Both the position numbers and the translations under genes were made by a program. A stretch of DNA of 64,000 bases from the NCBI RefSeq assembly GCF_005405405.1, contig NZ_BJDZ01000002.1:1-64000 (forward strand). Direction: 5' to 3'. Under the pieces are notes generated by a model, which was given only the letters and a program-made list of their open reading frames with translations, was not told the origin of the DNA and ran no database searches. The DNA comes from Lactiplantibacillus plajomi. Its GTDB lineage: Bacteria > Bacillota > Bacilli > Lactobacillales > Lactobacillaceae. This document shows, piece after piece, positions 7,204 through 16,269 of the stretch; within the stretch, counting starts at the first letter, position 1, and every line of letters begins with the position of its first letter.

Positions 7204-8607
7204 TTAGTCGTCGTTTTCTTTCATTTCCGCGACCCGGCCACGCACCCGGTCACCAACAAACTTGACAACGTACAAACCGCCGATCCAAATCAGGGACGCA
7301 ATTAACGCAATCAGCGTTTCCGACTTCAAGCAAAGTACAACCGCGATAAACGCTAGAAAGGCCAACACAAAGTAGTCGGAAAGCGGGTAAAGCGGCATCT
7401 TGAACTTAACTGCGTGGTGTTTGCCGACCCGCTGACGGTACTTAAGGTGCGCTAACACAATGGCGCCCCAAATGAAAATAAAGCAGGTCGTTGAAACACT
7501 GGCAATTAGTGAAAAGACCTTGCCCGGCATCAACAGGTTCAGAATAACGGACAATCCAATCACTGCGGTCGAGACGAATAACGCGTTGCGCGGTACCTGG
7601 CTCGCGGATAGCTTGCCCATCTTCTTGGAAAATTTCGACTGACCACCGTACGTTAATGAGAACAACATCCGGCCCGTACTGAACAATGCACTGTTACAGC
7701 TAGAAGCCGCGGCGGTTAGAACCACGAAGTTAATGATGGCCGCCGCTGAACGAATTCCTAAGTTCGAAAAAACCTGAACAAACGGGCTGTGCGCAGCGGA
7801 AAAGTATTGCCACGGGTACATACTCATTAAGAAGAATAGTGAGCCAACGTAAAATAAGATAATCCGAACGGGAATATCGTTAATGGCCTTTGGAATGACG
7901 TGCTTAGGATCCGCAGTTTCTGACGCGGTCATCCCAACCATTTCAATCCCGATAAAGCTAAACAGGACCATTTGAAATGATAACACCAAGCCCTTAAAGC
8001 CGTGCGGCATAAAACCGCCGTAATTGACTAAGTTACCGAAACCAGCGTGGCCGACCGGTGTTTTAACACTAAAGACGACCATGCCAATACCGACTAAGAT
8101 CAGGGCCACGATGGCCACAATCTTGACGATGGCAAACCAAAACTCAGTCTCCCCAAAGGCCGAGACGTTAATCGAGTTCAAACCGAGTAAGAGAATCAAG
8201 ATGACCAGTCCTGGTAGCCACTGTGGTAACTTTGGCCACCAAAACTGCATGTACTCACCAGCGGCGGTAATTTCCGCCATGGCAATCGTGATCCAACAAA
8301 CCCAGTAGGTCCAGCCAGCCACGAAGCCGGCCCGTTCACCTAAATACTGTTTAATAAAATCGATATACGAATGCGTGTTCAAATCGGAAAGCAATAACTC
8401 ACCGAGTGCCCGCATTAATAAGAAACACACCAGGCCGGTGACCAAGTAGGCAATCAAAATGGATGGCCCGGCCAAGTGGATTGACTGGCCGGCACCTAAG
8501 AATAAGCCGGTCCCAATCGTACCGCCAATGGCAATTAATTGAACGTGACGGCTTTTCAACCCGCGCGAAAGTTGACCCTTCGCGGGTTGGTTATTTTCTG
8601 TCTTCAT
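7204..8607 (-). CDS. amino acid permease (APC superfamily, AAT family)
   Basis: 467 residues with about twelve hydrophobic segments. The N terminus is typical of the amino acid transporter family: RHVQLIAIGGTIGTGLFLG then the first helix with AGPSILIAYLVTG; TASETADPKHVIPKAI is the conserved loop between TM6 and TM7. It imports an amino acid by proton symport; specificity (for example GABA, Lys, Asn, aromatic) cannot be read from the sequence. The ATG has GGGGAG 7 nt upstream. Single-gene unit with its own promoter. Confidence 0.92.
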   Translation of the reverse strand: MKTENNQPAKGQLSRGLKSRHVQLIAIGGTIGTGLFLGAGQSIHLAGPSILIAYLVTGLVCFLLMRALGELLLSDLNTHSYIDFIKQYLGERAGFVAGWTYWVCWITIAMAEITAAGEYMQFWWPKLPQWLPGLVILILLLGLNSINVSAFGETEFWFAIVKIVAIVALILVGIGMVVFSVKTPVGHAGFGNLVNYGGFMPHGFKGLVLSFQMVLFSFIGIEMVGMTASETADPKHVIPKAINDIPVRIILFYVGSLFFLMSMYPWQYFSAAHSPFVQVFSNLGIRSAAAIINFVVLTAAASSCNSALFSTGRMLFSLTYGGQSKFSKKMGKLSASQVPRNALFVSTAVIGLSVILNLLMPGKVFSLIASVSTTCFIFIWGAIVLAHLKYRQRVGKHHAVKFKMPLYPLSDYFVLAFLAFIAVVLCLKSETLIALIASLIWIGGLYVVKFVGDRVRGRVAEMKENDD

Positions 8608-8629
8608 TTCAGCACTCCCCTTGGCGCAT

Positions 8630-8658
8630 ATTATACCGAGGATTTAAAACACGTTCAA
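8630..8658 (-). promoter_or_regulatory. promoter of the amino acid permease
   Basis: Minus-strand -35 TTGAAC (8653-8658), 17-bp spacer, -10 TATAAT (8630-8635), about 23 nt before the start codon. In the rest of the 8659-8867 gap I see no gene and no clear element. Confidence 0.8.
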
Positions 8659-8867
8659 AAGCCGACCCTCCCAAGTTTTTAATTATTGGTATAGTCCAAA
8701 AGTGTTAAAGAATGCTGACGCTTACGTCCCCAATTGATTGCTAAAACCACTGTTGGCGGGCACCATGCCGGATAGTCCTGCGGGTTGCTTAACAAACTAA
8801 CTTACATGAATCAGGTGAACTTATGACATACATTGATGAATAAATTTCACTTTACCCCTAATTAAGC

Positions 8868-8903
8868 TAAAAAAACTGACCAGGACACGGGGCCCTGATC
8901 AGT
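8868..8903 (-). terminator. terminator after ackA
   Basis: ACTGATCAGG (8894-8903) pairs with CCTGGTCAGT (8875-8884) on the minus strand with one G-U pair, followed by a run of seven T. It lies 29 nt past the ackA stop. Confidence 0.85.
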
Positions 8904-8931
8904 TCAGTCGGTTTTCTTCAAGTTTAGGTGA

Positions 8932-10125
8932 CTAGCGACCGTGGCCGACCCGCTCCACGTCGCGGGCAATCATCAATTCCTCATCGGTCGGAATCAATAA
9001 CGACCGGATCGTTGCGTTTGGACAACTCAAATCGCGCTCGACCCCGCTGACCTGATTCCGATCAGCATCAATTTCAACGCCGAAGTAACTAAGTTGATCA
9101 GCAATGCGTTGCCGCATCCGTGCGTCGCGTTCACCAATCCCGGCCGTAAAGACCAGCGCATCCGCGCCGCCCAACTCTGCGAGGTAGGCCCCGACGTACT
9201 TAACGATTCGGTTGACGAAAATGTCGATGGCCAACCGGGCCCGTTCATCGTGATCATAACGGGCTTCTAGTTCTTGCATATCCGCCGAACCAGCCAGACC
9301 TAACAATCCCGATTGCGTATTCAAAATCGACAACATTTTTTCCGGATCGGTCACGTGCAACTTTTGCATCAAGAATGCGACTAGCGACGGGTCAACGTCA
9401 CCGGAGCGGGTCGCCATCGTAATCCCAGCTAGCGGCGTGAAGCCCATCGACGTATCGTAACTTTGACCATTCTTGATGGCCGTGATCGAGCTCCCCGCAC
9501 CTAAGTGTAACGTGATTAGCTTCAGTTCCGATAACGGCCGGTCTAAAAATTTGGCTGCCCGCACCGCCACGTAGCGGTGACTCGTTCCGTGGGCCCCAAA
9601 GCGCCGGGCACCATATTGTTGATAATACTCATAAGGTAATGAGTACAAATAATTAATCTGCGGCATCGACGCGTGAAAGGCGGTGTCAAAAACGGCCACG
9701 GCCGGAACGTTGGGCAATAAGCGCTTAAACGCTCGGATTCCAACCGCGTTGGCTGGATTATGCAGTGGCGCGTATTCAGCTAGCGCGTCGATTTTAGCGA
9801 GTACAGAATCGGTTATTAAGACCGAGTCGTGAAACAGCTCACCACCGGCTACGACCCGGTGGCCAATGCCAGTAATTTCATCATACCGTTCAATAATGTG
9901 TAACTTGATCAGCTCATCAAGAATAATGTTGACCGCTGTTTGGTGATCAGCAACTTGTTCAGTTTCTTGATAATCATGGTCCAAACCATAGCGGATATGA
10001 ACCGGCGATTGCGCCAAGCCGATGCGTTCAACCGCCCCGCTGGCAATCACCCGCTCAGCCGGCATTTCAAATAATTTAAATTTCAGCGTGGAACTTCCCG
10101 CGTTAATGGCAATCGTTTTGCCCAC
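8932..10125 (-). CDS. ackA: acetate kinase
   Basis: 397 residues from the GTG at 10125 (AGGGGG 8 nt upstream; family N terminus GKTIAINAGSSTLKFKLF). It interconverts acetyl phosphate + ADP and acetate + ATP, the ATP-yielding last step of acetate formation. Family signatures are visible: NAGSSTLKFKL at the N terminus, GHRVVAGGE, FDTAFHASMP, RRFGAHGTSHRYV, LITLHLGAGSS and FTAGIGERDA. It follows the methyltransferase gene at 11 nt, the ytxK-ackA order also known from Bacillus, so it probably shares transcription with comG or the methyltransferase. Confidence 0.96.
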   Translation of the reverse strand: MGKTIAINAGSSTLKFKLFEMPAERVIASGAVERIGLAQSPVHIRYGLDHDYQETEQVADHQTAVNIILDELIKLHIIERYDEITGIGHRVVAGGELFHDSVLITDSVLAKIDALAEYAPLHNPANAVGIRAFKRLLPNVPAVAVFDTAFHASMPQINYLYSLPYEYYQQYGARRFGAHGTSHRYVAVRAAKFLDRPLSELKLITLHLGAGSSITAIKNGQSYDTSMGFTPLAGITMATRSGDVDPSLVAFLMQKLHVTDPEKMLSILNTQSGLLGLAGSADMQELEARYDHDERARLAIDIFVNRIVKYVGAYLAELGGADALVFTAGIGERDARMRQRIADQLSYFGVEIDADRNQVSGVERDLSCPNATIRSLLIPTDEELMIARDVERVGHGR

Positions 10126-10136
10126 AGTCTCGCCCC

Positions 10137-11156
10137 CTACCGATGAATATTCTGACCGACCCACTCGTCGATCTGCGCCGTAAAGGCCTCAAAGGCTTTC
10201 ACGTCTTCAAAGGACGGAAATTCACCCAGCAAGACTTTACCTGCTTGTTGGGCACCCTGACCATGCTTTTGCAAGACCACTAACGACTTTCGCGATTGCT
10301 CATCTAAAAATAGATTTTTCGGTAAGTTCAGTAAGCCTTGCAAGTAAGCGGCGGTTCCCATCCACTTGATCAGGCCCTGAGATTCCTGGGACTTAAAGAT
10401 TGTCGTTGGAACTAGGAAGACCCCCCAGCCGCCTGGCTCTAATTGGCCTAACGCCTGTTCCATCATCAAATGGTGGACGTATGAATGGCCGTTAGTTGCG
10501 CGGGTCTTAAAGTTCTTAACCCGTTCATCAAGTGGGTAGTAGCCGACCGGCAAATCGCCAATCGCCACGGTCGCCTTGGGAATCAGGAGTGGGTCCAGGG
10601 CGTCTTGGTGAAACAGTTCAACCGCCGAGCCCTGTAAATCCATACTCATCGCTGCCACTGCGAGCTGGTTATCATCGTTGTCGACCCCGTAACCTTGAAT
10701 CGTGGTTTTTCGGTTAGCCTGCAGCTGGTTCATCACGGTCGTGAGAAGGTTACCAGTACCGACCGCAATGTCCAGGATACGGAGTTGGTCCGTTTGACCA
10801 ACTAACTTTGCAATCAAGTACGCTGTTAGCAGCCCGATTGAATCCGGCGTCATTTGGTGGTTCGGGTCCACGCGGTCGTTATGAATGGCCTTTAGCAGGG
10901 CCAGCTGAACTGCCCGCCGAATGGTTTCGGCGTCGTACTGCTTTAAATTAACACTTTGATAAAGTTGGCGTAACTGGGCTACGTGCGCCGCGTCCGGTTG
11001 TCCGTCCTCAACGTGCACCGTTTGGCTCACGAGGTTATCACCGGTTTCAATTAGCGCATCCACATAGGAAACGGCTAGTTGTTGCATTAAAATTGTGACT
11101 GACTGATCGAAAACTTTAAATAACGTTTCGGTTTCTGATTGTGCCAGAATGCTCAC
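10137..11156 (-). CDS. class I SAM-dependent methyltransferase (YtxK-like, comG-linked)
   Basis: About 340 residues. A methyltransferase domain with the SAM-binding motif LDIAVGTGNLLT sits in the middle third; the N-terminal helical region has TETLFKVFDQSVTILMQ. Family members resemble N6-adenine DNA methyltransferases, but the NPPY catalytic motif is replaced by DLPVGYYP, so DNA methylation is doubtful. The start is uncertain: GTG at 11156 is given; TTG at 11237 would add 27 residues, and an ATT near 11168 has AAGGA 7 nt upstream. It sits between comGG and ackA. Confidence 0.85.
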   Translation of the reverse strand: MSILAQSETETLFKVFDQSVTILMQQLAVSYVDALIETGDNLVSQTVHVEDGQPDAAHVAQLRQLYQSVNLKQYDAETIRRAVQLALLKAIHNDRVDPNHQMTPDSIGLLTAYLIAKLVGQTDQLRILDIAVGTGNLLTTVMNQLQANRKTTIQGYGVDNDDNQLAVAAMSMDLQGSAVELFHQDALDPLLIPKATVAIGDLPVGYYPLDERVKNFKTRATNGHSYVHHLMMEQALGQLEPGGWGVFLVPTTIFKSQESQGLIKWMGTAAYLQGLLNLPKNLFLDEQSRKSLVVLQKHGQGAQQAGKVLLGEFPSFEDVKAFEAFTAQIDEWVGQNIHR

Positions 11157-11241
11157 CCCATTCGAAATAATTAAATCCTTATCAATACTAACGACTTTAA
11201 AAGGTGAGTTCAAGCACAAGCCCCAGCGGAAAGGCAAAAAC

Positions 11242-11433
11242 TTAGTCGTTTCTCATCGCCCCAGTTGCTTTAACGCTGTCCACGGCCGTTTCGGGGTGAC
11301 GAAACGCTTCGATGACCAACCCGTAAACCCGTTGCCGGTCCAAATAGGTCGCGTAGCGCTGCATTTCAAAGGCGGTCCCAATCAGGAGGAAACTAATGAC
11401 TGAGACGAGTAGAATCCCCGGGCGCTTCTTCAT
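11242..11433 (-). CDS. comGG: ComGG-like competence pseudopilus protein (short)
   Basis: 63 residues. There is an N-terminal hydrophobic helix (residues 6-20, GILLVSVISFLLIG) and a short polar tail, with no canonical GF-xxx-E prepilin cleavage site. Position, last in the comG operon and overlapping comGF by 41 nt, is the main support; sequence alone would not identify it. ComGG helps assemble the transformation pseudopilus. Confidence 0.65.
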   Translation of the reverse strand: MKKRPGILLVSVISFLLIGTAFEMQRYATYLDRQRVYGLVIEAFRHPETAVDSVKATGAMRND

Positions 11434-11890
11434 GACTGACCTCCCCCTTTACATCCGGTAAAAGCAACCGGGCTCGTAACCGCTGCCCACCAGTAATCGT
11501 AATCGTCATCTGGTGATCGCGGGTAAACTTAAAGCTGGTCACGTGGCGCATTAGGTGAATCATCCCGTTGTTCGGCGTCTTTAATACTAACCACTGGGCC
11601 TTGGGGAAGTAGCTTAAAAAATAAATCTTACTTGGCGGTTCGGCTGGCGTCATTGGCCGCCGTACCAGCTTAACGCCTCGTTCCTGATTATCATATTTCA
11701 TTGCCACCCCCAACCGGTGGTCCGGATTTTCTAGCTCGCGCAACATTAAATACCAGTCGATCGTGGCCGGTTGATCCTGAACGTGGCGTTGTAATTCATT
11801 AAACCCCTGAAAGAAAAACGGGCTCGTTAAGGCCAATATAATCAACGCCGTCGCGACCTCGACCAGTGTATACCCGCTAACTTTTTTCAT
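11393..11890 (-). CDS. comGF: competence minor pseudopilin ComGF
   Basis: 165 residues. An N-terminal type IV prepilin helix (KKVSGYTLVEVATALIILAL, residues 2-21) with G before YTLVE is the likely ComC/PilD cleavage site. The body has a ComGF-like beta-rich region including RELENPDHRLGV and the YFLSYFPKAQWLVLKT-like strand segment. Minor pilin of the DNA-uptake pseudopilus. Overlaps comGE by 14 nt. Confidence 0.82.
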   Translation of the reverse strand: MKKVSGYTLVEVATALIILALTSPFFFQGFNELQRHVQDQPATIDWYLMLRELENPDHRLGVAMKYDNQERGVKLVRRPMTPAEPPSKIYFLSYFPKAQWLVLKTPNNGMIHLMRHVTSFKFTRDHQMTITITGGQRLRARLLLPDVKGEVSHEEAPGDSTRLSH

Positions 11891-12077
11891 TGGTCACTGC
11901 CATTTGCTGGACTTCGTAATCGTAACGGGCTCGCTGAACCTGGTGAACCATTCGCTGTTCCCCCCGCCGCATCAAAAGTTCTAAGCTTTCAAAACTGAGA
12001 ATACCGCCTACTAGGAGGCCCAGACTGACAATCGTTTCCAACAGGATAAACCCCGATTGTGTTTTAAATCGGTGCAA
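11877..12077 (-). CDS. comGE: competence minor pseudopilin ComGE
   Basis: 66 residues. Prepilin-type N terminus SGFILLETIVSLGLLVGG (residues 8-25) with the conserved Glu at +5 of the mature protein, then a short charged helix. Short, like ComGE of other lactobacilli. Assigned from the prepilin motif and its place between comGD (14-nt overlap) and comGF. Confidence 0.75.
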   Translation of the reverse strand: MHRFKTQSGFILLETIVSLGLLVGGILSFESLELLMRRGEQRMVHQVQRARYDYEVQQMAVTNEKS

Positions 12078-12522
12078 CTTGATACGCCCCCCATCCCATT
12101 AACGCGTTGAATTTTAGTTGGTGCTGCGGGTCTAACGTTGACGAAAGCAGCACTTTGGCCAATTGCGGGTGGCCGTTGCGATAGATGATGATTTTCTTGT
12201 CAGTTAGCACGTGCAGCGTCGGTGGTAATGTTAAACGGGTCACCGGCACGGATTGCCCCAACTGGACGTGTTGACTAAACTGGACGTCATTATTTATCGC
12301 TGAAAAAACGACGTCGCGGCGTTGGCCACTCGTACTGGCAATTAGCACGTTGCGCTTCCACAGCGTGTCAAAGTGCTGCCAGAAAAGAGTTTCCGCGTTA
12401 CGCTGGTGTTGGCGGGTCGGTAAGCGGTTGACGGTCAACACCAGCAAACTGCTCAATATTCCGAGTGTGATTACGGCTTCCAGTAGCGTAAAGCCCCTAC
12501 TTTTGCGACGCATCATCGTCAT
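12064..12522 (-). CDS. comGD: competence minor pseudopilin ComGD
   Basis: 152 residues. Prepilin signature SRGFTLLEAVITLGILSSL at residues 8-26, cleaved after the Gly, followed by a GspH-like soluble domain (residues ~35-150). Overlaps comGC by 26 nt and comGE by 14 nt, so the operon is translationally coupled. Confidence 0.85.
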   Translation of the reverse strand: MTMMRRKSRGFTLLEAVITLGILSSLLVLTVNRLPTRQHQRNAETLFWQHFDTLWKRNVLIASTSGQRRDVVFSAINNDVQFSQHVQLGQSVPVTRLTLPPTLHVLTDKKIIIYRNGHPQLAKVLLSSTLDPQHQLKFNALMGWGAYQVAPI

Positions 12523-12838
12523 TTACTGGCAGGTACGCCTTGTTTTCCGCGCGTTGCACTTGATCTTCATCCAAATAGTGGGCTTCTTTTAATTCATCCA
12601 GGGTGACACTACTTACCGGTCGATTCTTTTCCGCAGCGTAAGCCTTCGCCTGATTTTTAACCACCCGACTGAGGGCCGCGTCTGAACGCTTCATCGCTAC
12701 TTCACGTTGCCGATTTAAATTCGGGATTAATATCAGCATCATCACCGAAATTATTCCCAATACAATTACCAACTCGATTAGTGTGAACCCTTCTTGCGGA
12801 GCCGCCGCCCGCTTGATTGCCTGCTTAATTTTCATCAT
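12497..12838 (-). CDS. comGC: competence major pseudopilin ComGC
   Basis: 113 residues. Prepilin motif QEGFTLIELVIVLGIISVM at residues 16-34, with Glu at +5 and a long hydrophobic helix, followed by a helix (REVAMKRSDAALSRVVKNQ) and the short polar C-terminal part typical of ComGC. It polymerises into the pseudopilus that brings DNA through the cell wall. Confidence 0.92.
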   Translation of the reverse strand: MMKIKQAIKRAAAPQEGFTLIELVIVLGIISVMMLILIPNLNRQREVAMKRSDAALSRVVKNQAKAYAAEKNRPVSSVTLDELKEAHYLDEDQVQRAENKAYLPVNDDDASQK

Positions 12839-13872
12839 TTCAACATGTCTCCCATCGATTGATAAAGTGGTAGTAACACGGACAAGTAGGTGCCTAAAAT
12901 CACTGAAGCCACAATCAGGAAAAAGATTGGTTGGATCCAGCTAATCCCGCGGTTTAACTTCCGGATCAACTGGTTATACTGTAGGCTGGCAAAATACAAC
13001 AGTTCCCGACTCATCCGTTCGGCCGGGCTGGCTTTACTGACGAGTAAGGCCAGTTCATTCGGCAATAAGCAATCTGCCTTGATGGTAGTCACTAAGGTCT
13101 GACCTGCTAGTAATGCCCGTTCAATTGCCCGTCCCTGTTGTGCGAGAAGTGCCCGCTCATCGAATTGGCGACTGACTTCACAAATCGCCCGGATGCCCAG
13201 ACCACCGGATAGTAGCATTCCGGCATTCAACGTCAGGTAATAGCCGGTATAAGTCGTCACCACCGGACCAACGATTGGCCACCTGGCCAGTCGCTGGTAG
13301 CGTTCACGCGTGGGTAACCGTTTTAGCTGCCAATAAACCAGCCCACCCACAATTCCCAGGCCGACCACGACTACCACTAAGCCGCCAACGAGCCGTGACG
13401 GACCACCACTCCCCGCGCTAAAGTTCGGTAAAATCGCAAACTGGACCATCGCTAGGGTTGCAAACACCATTATTAACAACAACGCCGGGTACTGTAATAG
13501 TCGCCGAACTTGGCGGGCCTGTTCCGCTCGGGTTCGCATTAGCTGGCCCGATTGGCGTAAAGTCGTTGCCAGTTGGCCGTGAATTTCCGCAATCAACAAT
13601 TGGTAGTACAGGTCGACCGCTACGTAGGGACGCAAAGCCGCCGCCAATCCTTGGCCGGCAGCTAACTGTGCAATCGTTGCTTTCAGCGGTCGGTAACGGG
13701 CGCCGTTGATATCCACGATGAAGCGCATCGCGGCTTGTAAAGAAAAACCGTTATTTAGTAAGTCCGCCAACGTTTCAAACAGCGTCGCCTGAACAGATGG
13801 TCGTAGGCGTTTAGGCGCCTTTGAGTTCTGCCGCCAGCGCGGGCGTAAGCCGCTTTGCATCAAGTTGTTCAT
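12835..13872 (-). CDS. comGB: competence type IV pilus assembly membrane protein ComGB
   Basis: 345 residues. Two GspF-type repeats: FETLADLLNNGFSLQAAMRF (~31-50) and LTLNAGMLLSGGLGIRAICE (~213-232), with three hydrophobic segments near 130-150, 163-183 and 313-337. It is the inner-membrane platform of the pseudopilus. The long 62-nt overlap with comGA suggests a later start (for example Met5) is possible. It ends in a 4-nt overlap with comGC. Confidence 0.92.
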   Translation of the reverse strand: MNNLMQSGLRPRWRQNSKAPKRLRPSVQATLFETLADLLNNGFSLQAAMRFIVDINGARYRPLKATIAQLAAGQGLAAALRPYVAVDLYYQLLIAEIHGQLATTLRQSGQLMRTRAEQARQVRRLLQYPALLLIMVFATLAMVQFAILPNFSAGSGGPSRLVGGLVVVVVGLGIVGGLVYWQLKRLPTRERYQRLARWPIVGPVVTTYTGYYLTLNAGMLLSGGLGIRAICEVSRQFDERALLAQQGRAIERALLAGQTLVTTIKADCLLPNELALLVSKASPAERMSRELLYFASLQYNQLIRKLNRGISWIQPIFFLIVASVILGTYLSVLLPLYQSMGDMLK

Positions 13873-14788
13873 CGATCAATTGCCCCCATTTCACCGTCAT
13901 GAGTCGGTCGGTCGTGGTCAGTAAGTCGGTGCTTACCGGCGCGATGTCGAATAAGGTAGCTGGTTGCCCATCCGTTAAGGTAACCAGTCGCTGATACACC
14001 GCCGCACGGAGTGTTTCTCCCAACAGCGCGGGCGCCACCCCCAACTGGGTCAAGCGGGCGGGAATCCCGTAAACACCACGCGCGTGCAACGTACTTAACA
14101 CCAGGTGACCACTCAGCGCCGCCTGAACCGCAATTTGCGCCGTCTTGGCGTCACGGATCTCACCAATAATAAAAACGTCGGGGTGGTGCCGTAACCCCAC
14201 CTTCAATAGCTCGGGATACGCCATCTGGGCCGTCGGGTTGACCTGTAGTTGTAAGAAGGCCGGCTCGTACACTTCCACCGGGTCTTCAATCGTCATCACC
14301 ACCCGTTTACCACGGAGCTCGCGGGCTAAATCGTACATCGTCGAGGTCTTCCCCGACCCCATCGGCCCGCTGAACAAAATCAATCCCGACCCCCGCAACA
14401 ACGTCCGTAACTGCTCGCGCTGCCCCGGAATCAGGTACCGGAACTGCTGGTTATCTAGTGCGTATAACAACCGCACCACCAGCGACTCCCGGTCCAAAAA
14501 ATCACCAACCGTCGAAATCCGCAAATCTAACCGCTGGCCCCCCACCATCACGTTCATCGCTCCCAACTGTGGTCGCCGGTGATCACTAATGGCCATGTTA
14601 CTGCGGTACTTAACGTGGTTGATCAGGCGCTCCGCACTGGCCGTATCCAACGTCATCAGCGGTTGCAGGTGACCAGCCGCTTGAATACTGACTTGGTAGC
14701 CGGATTGGGCTGGTAACCAATAAATATCACTCGCACGTGACCGCATCGCAGCCTTGATAATCGTCATCATCTCAGTTTCAATCGTCAT
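13811..14788 (-). CDS. comGA: competence type IV pilus ATPase ComGA
   Basis: About 325 residues from the ATG at 14788, chosen because GGTGAGG lies 6 nt upstream; an extension to 14836 is possible. Secretion-ATPase motifs: Walker A GPMGSGKTST, Asp-box region MTIEDPVE, Walker B VFIIGEIRDAKTA and the His box LSTLHARGV. It powers pseudopilus assembly during DNA uptake. First gene of the comGA-GG operon, directly after the yebC terminator; I could not identify a convincing ComX/SigH-type promoter by eye. Confidence 0.93.
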   Translation of the reverse strand: MTIETEMMTIIKAAMRSRASDIYWLPAQSGYQVSIQAAGHLQPLMTLDTASAERLINHVKYRSNMAISDHRRPQLGAMNVMVGGQRLDLRISTVGDFLDRESLVVRLLYALDNQQFRYLIPGQREQLRTLLRGSGLILFSGPMGSGKTSTMYDLARELRGKRVVMTIEDPVEVYEPAFLQLQVNPTAQMAYPELLKVGLRHHPDVFIIGEIRDAKTAQIAVQAALSGHLVLSTLHARGVYGIPARLTQLGVAPALLGETLRAAVYQRLVTLTDGQPATLFDIAPVSTDLLTTTDRLMTVKWGQLIDEQLDAKRLTPALAAELKGA

Positions 14789-14844
14789 TAATTGCCTCAC
14801 CATCCTTCTATTATTTAACTGCGTAGCACGCGTCATTTTTCGCG

Positions 14845-14882
14845 AAAAAAAAGACGTGAATTGAAATTAATCAATTCACGTC
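14845..14882 (-). terminator. terminator after yebC
   Basis: Perfect 12-bp stem (14853-14864 with 14871-14882) followed on the minus strand by a run of eight T. It separates yebC from the comG operon. Confidence 0.9.
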
Positions 14883-14893
14883 AAACCGTTGAA

Positions 14894-15622
14894 TTAGTCT
14901 GGGTAGTTAGCGGCTTCGTATACTTCAGAAACGTCGTCGTTATCTTCTAATTCGTCGATCAAGTGTTGTAACTTTTCAACTTTATCAGCTGGAACGTCGG
15001 TCAAGTTTTCAGGAATCATCGTTAATTCCGCCGTTTCCAACTTGTAACCGGCCTTTTCAAGGGCGTCACGAACCGCAGCTAATTGCTTAGGATCCGTGTA
15101 AATTTCAAACGCTTCGTCGCTTGATTGTAAATCATCGCCACCAGCATCTAAAACGTCCATTAACATGGTATCTTCGTCCGTATCAAGGTCTTCACGGCTG
15201 ATCACAATGTAACCTTTGCGGTCGAACATGTAGCTAACGGCACCAGTCGCAGCTAAGGAGCCACCGGAATGGGTGAACGCTGAACGCACCGCAGCGGCCG
15301 TCCGGTTCTTGTTATCGGTTAACGCGTGAACTAGCACGGCAATCCCACCAGGACCGTAACCTTCATAAGTGACTTCTTCGTAATTTTCAGCGCCGGCGCC
15401 ACTACCTTTATCAACCGCCCGTTTAATATTATCCTTAGGCATGTTGGCAGCTTTCGCCTTATCCATTACTAACCGTAATTGCGCGTTAGAATCAGGATCA
15501 GGACCCCCGGCTTTAACAGCCATGTAAAGTTCACGGGAGATTTTTTGGAAAACCTTTCCACGTTTAGCATCTTGGGCGTTTTTACGGCCTTGAATGTTAT
15601 GCCATTTTGAATGTCCTGACAT
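14894..15622 (-). CDS. yebC: YebC/PmpR family transcription or translation regulator
   Basis: 242 residues. Family signature from the first residue: [22 protein letters not shown] is the YebC start; later [38 protein letters not shown] and the domain with [15 protein letters not shown]. The family was described as DNA-binding regulators; related proteins promote translation of difficult sequences. Single gene with own promoter and terminator. Confidence 0.95.
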   Translation of the reverse strand: MSGHSKWHNIQGRKNAQDAKRGKVFQKISRELYMAVKAGGPDPDSNAQLRLVMDKAKAANMPKDNIKRAVDKGSGAGAENYEEVTYEGYGPGGIAVLVHALTDNKNRTAAAVRSAFTHSGGSLAATGAVSYMFDRKGYIVISREDLDTDEDTMLMDVLDAGGDDLQSSDEAFEIYTDPKQLAAVRDALEKAGYKLETAELTMIPENLTDVPADKVEKLQHLIDELEDNDDVSEVYEAANYPD

Positions 15623-15677
15623 GTGTGACTCCTTCTTTCCGTATTTAATCGAATTTATGTTTAAGCATACGCATAGT

Positions 15678-15706
15678 ATAATAGCAAATCAGACCGCCAA
15701 TTTCAA
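15678..15706 (-). promoter_or_regulatory. promoter of yebC
   Basis: Minus-strand -35 TTGAAA (15701-15706), 17-bp spacer, -10 TATTAT (15678-15683), about 55 nt upstream of the ATG. In the rest of the gap 15707-15954 I see no gene, stem or other element; the stretch 15905-15950 is AT-rich. Confidence 0.75.
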
Positions 15707-15954
15707 GGTCTAGACCCGACATCGTACGCCAAATCAAAAACAAAGCTTCGTCCACCCTAAACCGGCTGGCGAAGCGCCCCCGCACCCCACGCTAGTTGCA
15801 CGGACTAACGCGGCCCCGACCGTTCAGGGGTAAAACTCCTCCTATATTAATTTAGTTTCGTCTTAGCCAATTCGTACTCGCGACCTGTTGCCACGCGCCT
15901 TTATTATTATAAGTTAAATTATTATAATATCAAACGCGAATTATAAAAATCTCG

Positions 15955-16269
15955 TTACGGCTTCAAATAGGCCGCGCCGGACGCCTGCAACGTCACAATC
16001 CGCGCCACACCGGCCGGTACAACGACGACCCCGGTCGGTAGCATGGACGCCGTTAACTGGTGGCTAACCATGGCGTTATGACAAGCATCAATCTCAACCC
16101 CGGTAGCCAATAACGGCTGCCAAGCGGCCGTTGTTAAGCTAGTGATTGCCGGGCCGTTGACCACCACGATGACTTCGGTTGCCGGTAGAGCCACCTGCAA
16201 ATTTCGAACGTTGCCAACCGCCAGCGCAACCCGCTTGGGATCATCCACGTGAACGACGACCTTAGTCAT
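15955..16269 (-). CDS. DsrE family protein
   Basis: 104 residues, alpha/beta DsrE/F-like: TKVVVHVDDPKRVALAVGN (strand and helix 1), TEVIVVVNGPAI (second strand with the family NG motif), then ATGVEIDACHNAM where the Cys at ~62 lies where DsrE-type proteins often carry their active Cys. In sulfur relay systems this fold transfers sulfur; no partner sulfur genes are near, so the role is open. It overlaps the TIM-barrel gene by 8 nt. Confidence 0.85.
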   Translation of the reverse strand: MTKVVVHVDDPKRVALAVGNVRNLQVALPATEVIVVVNGPAITSLTTAAWQPLLATGVEIDACHNAMVSHQLTASMLPTGVVVVPAGVARIVTLQASGAAYLKP

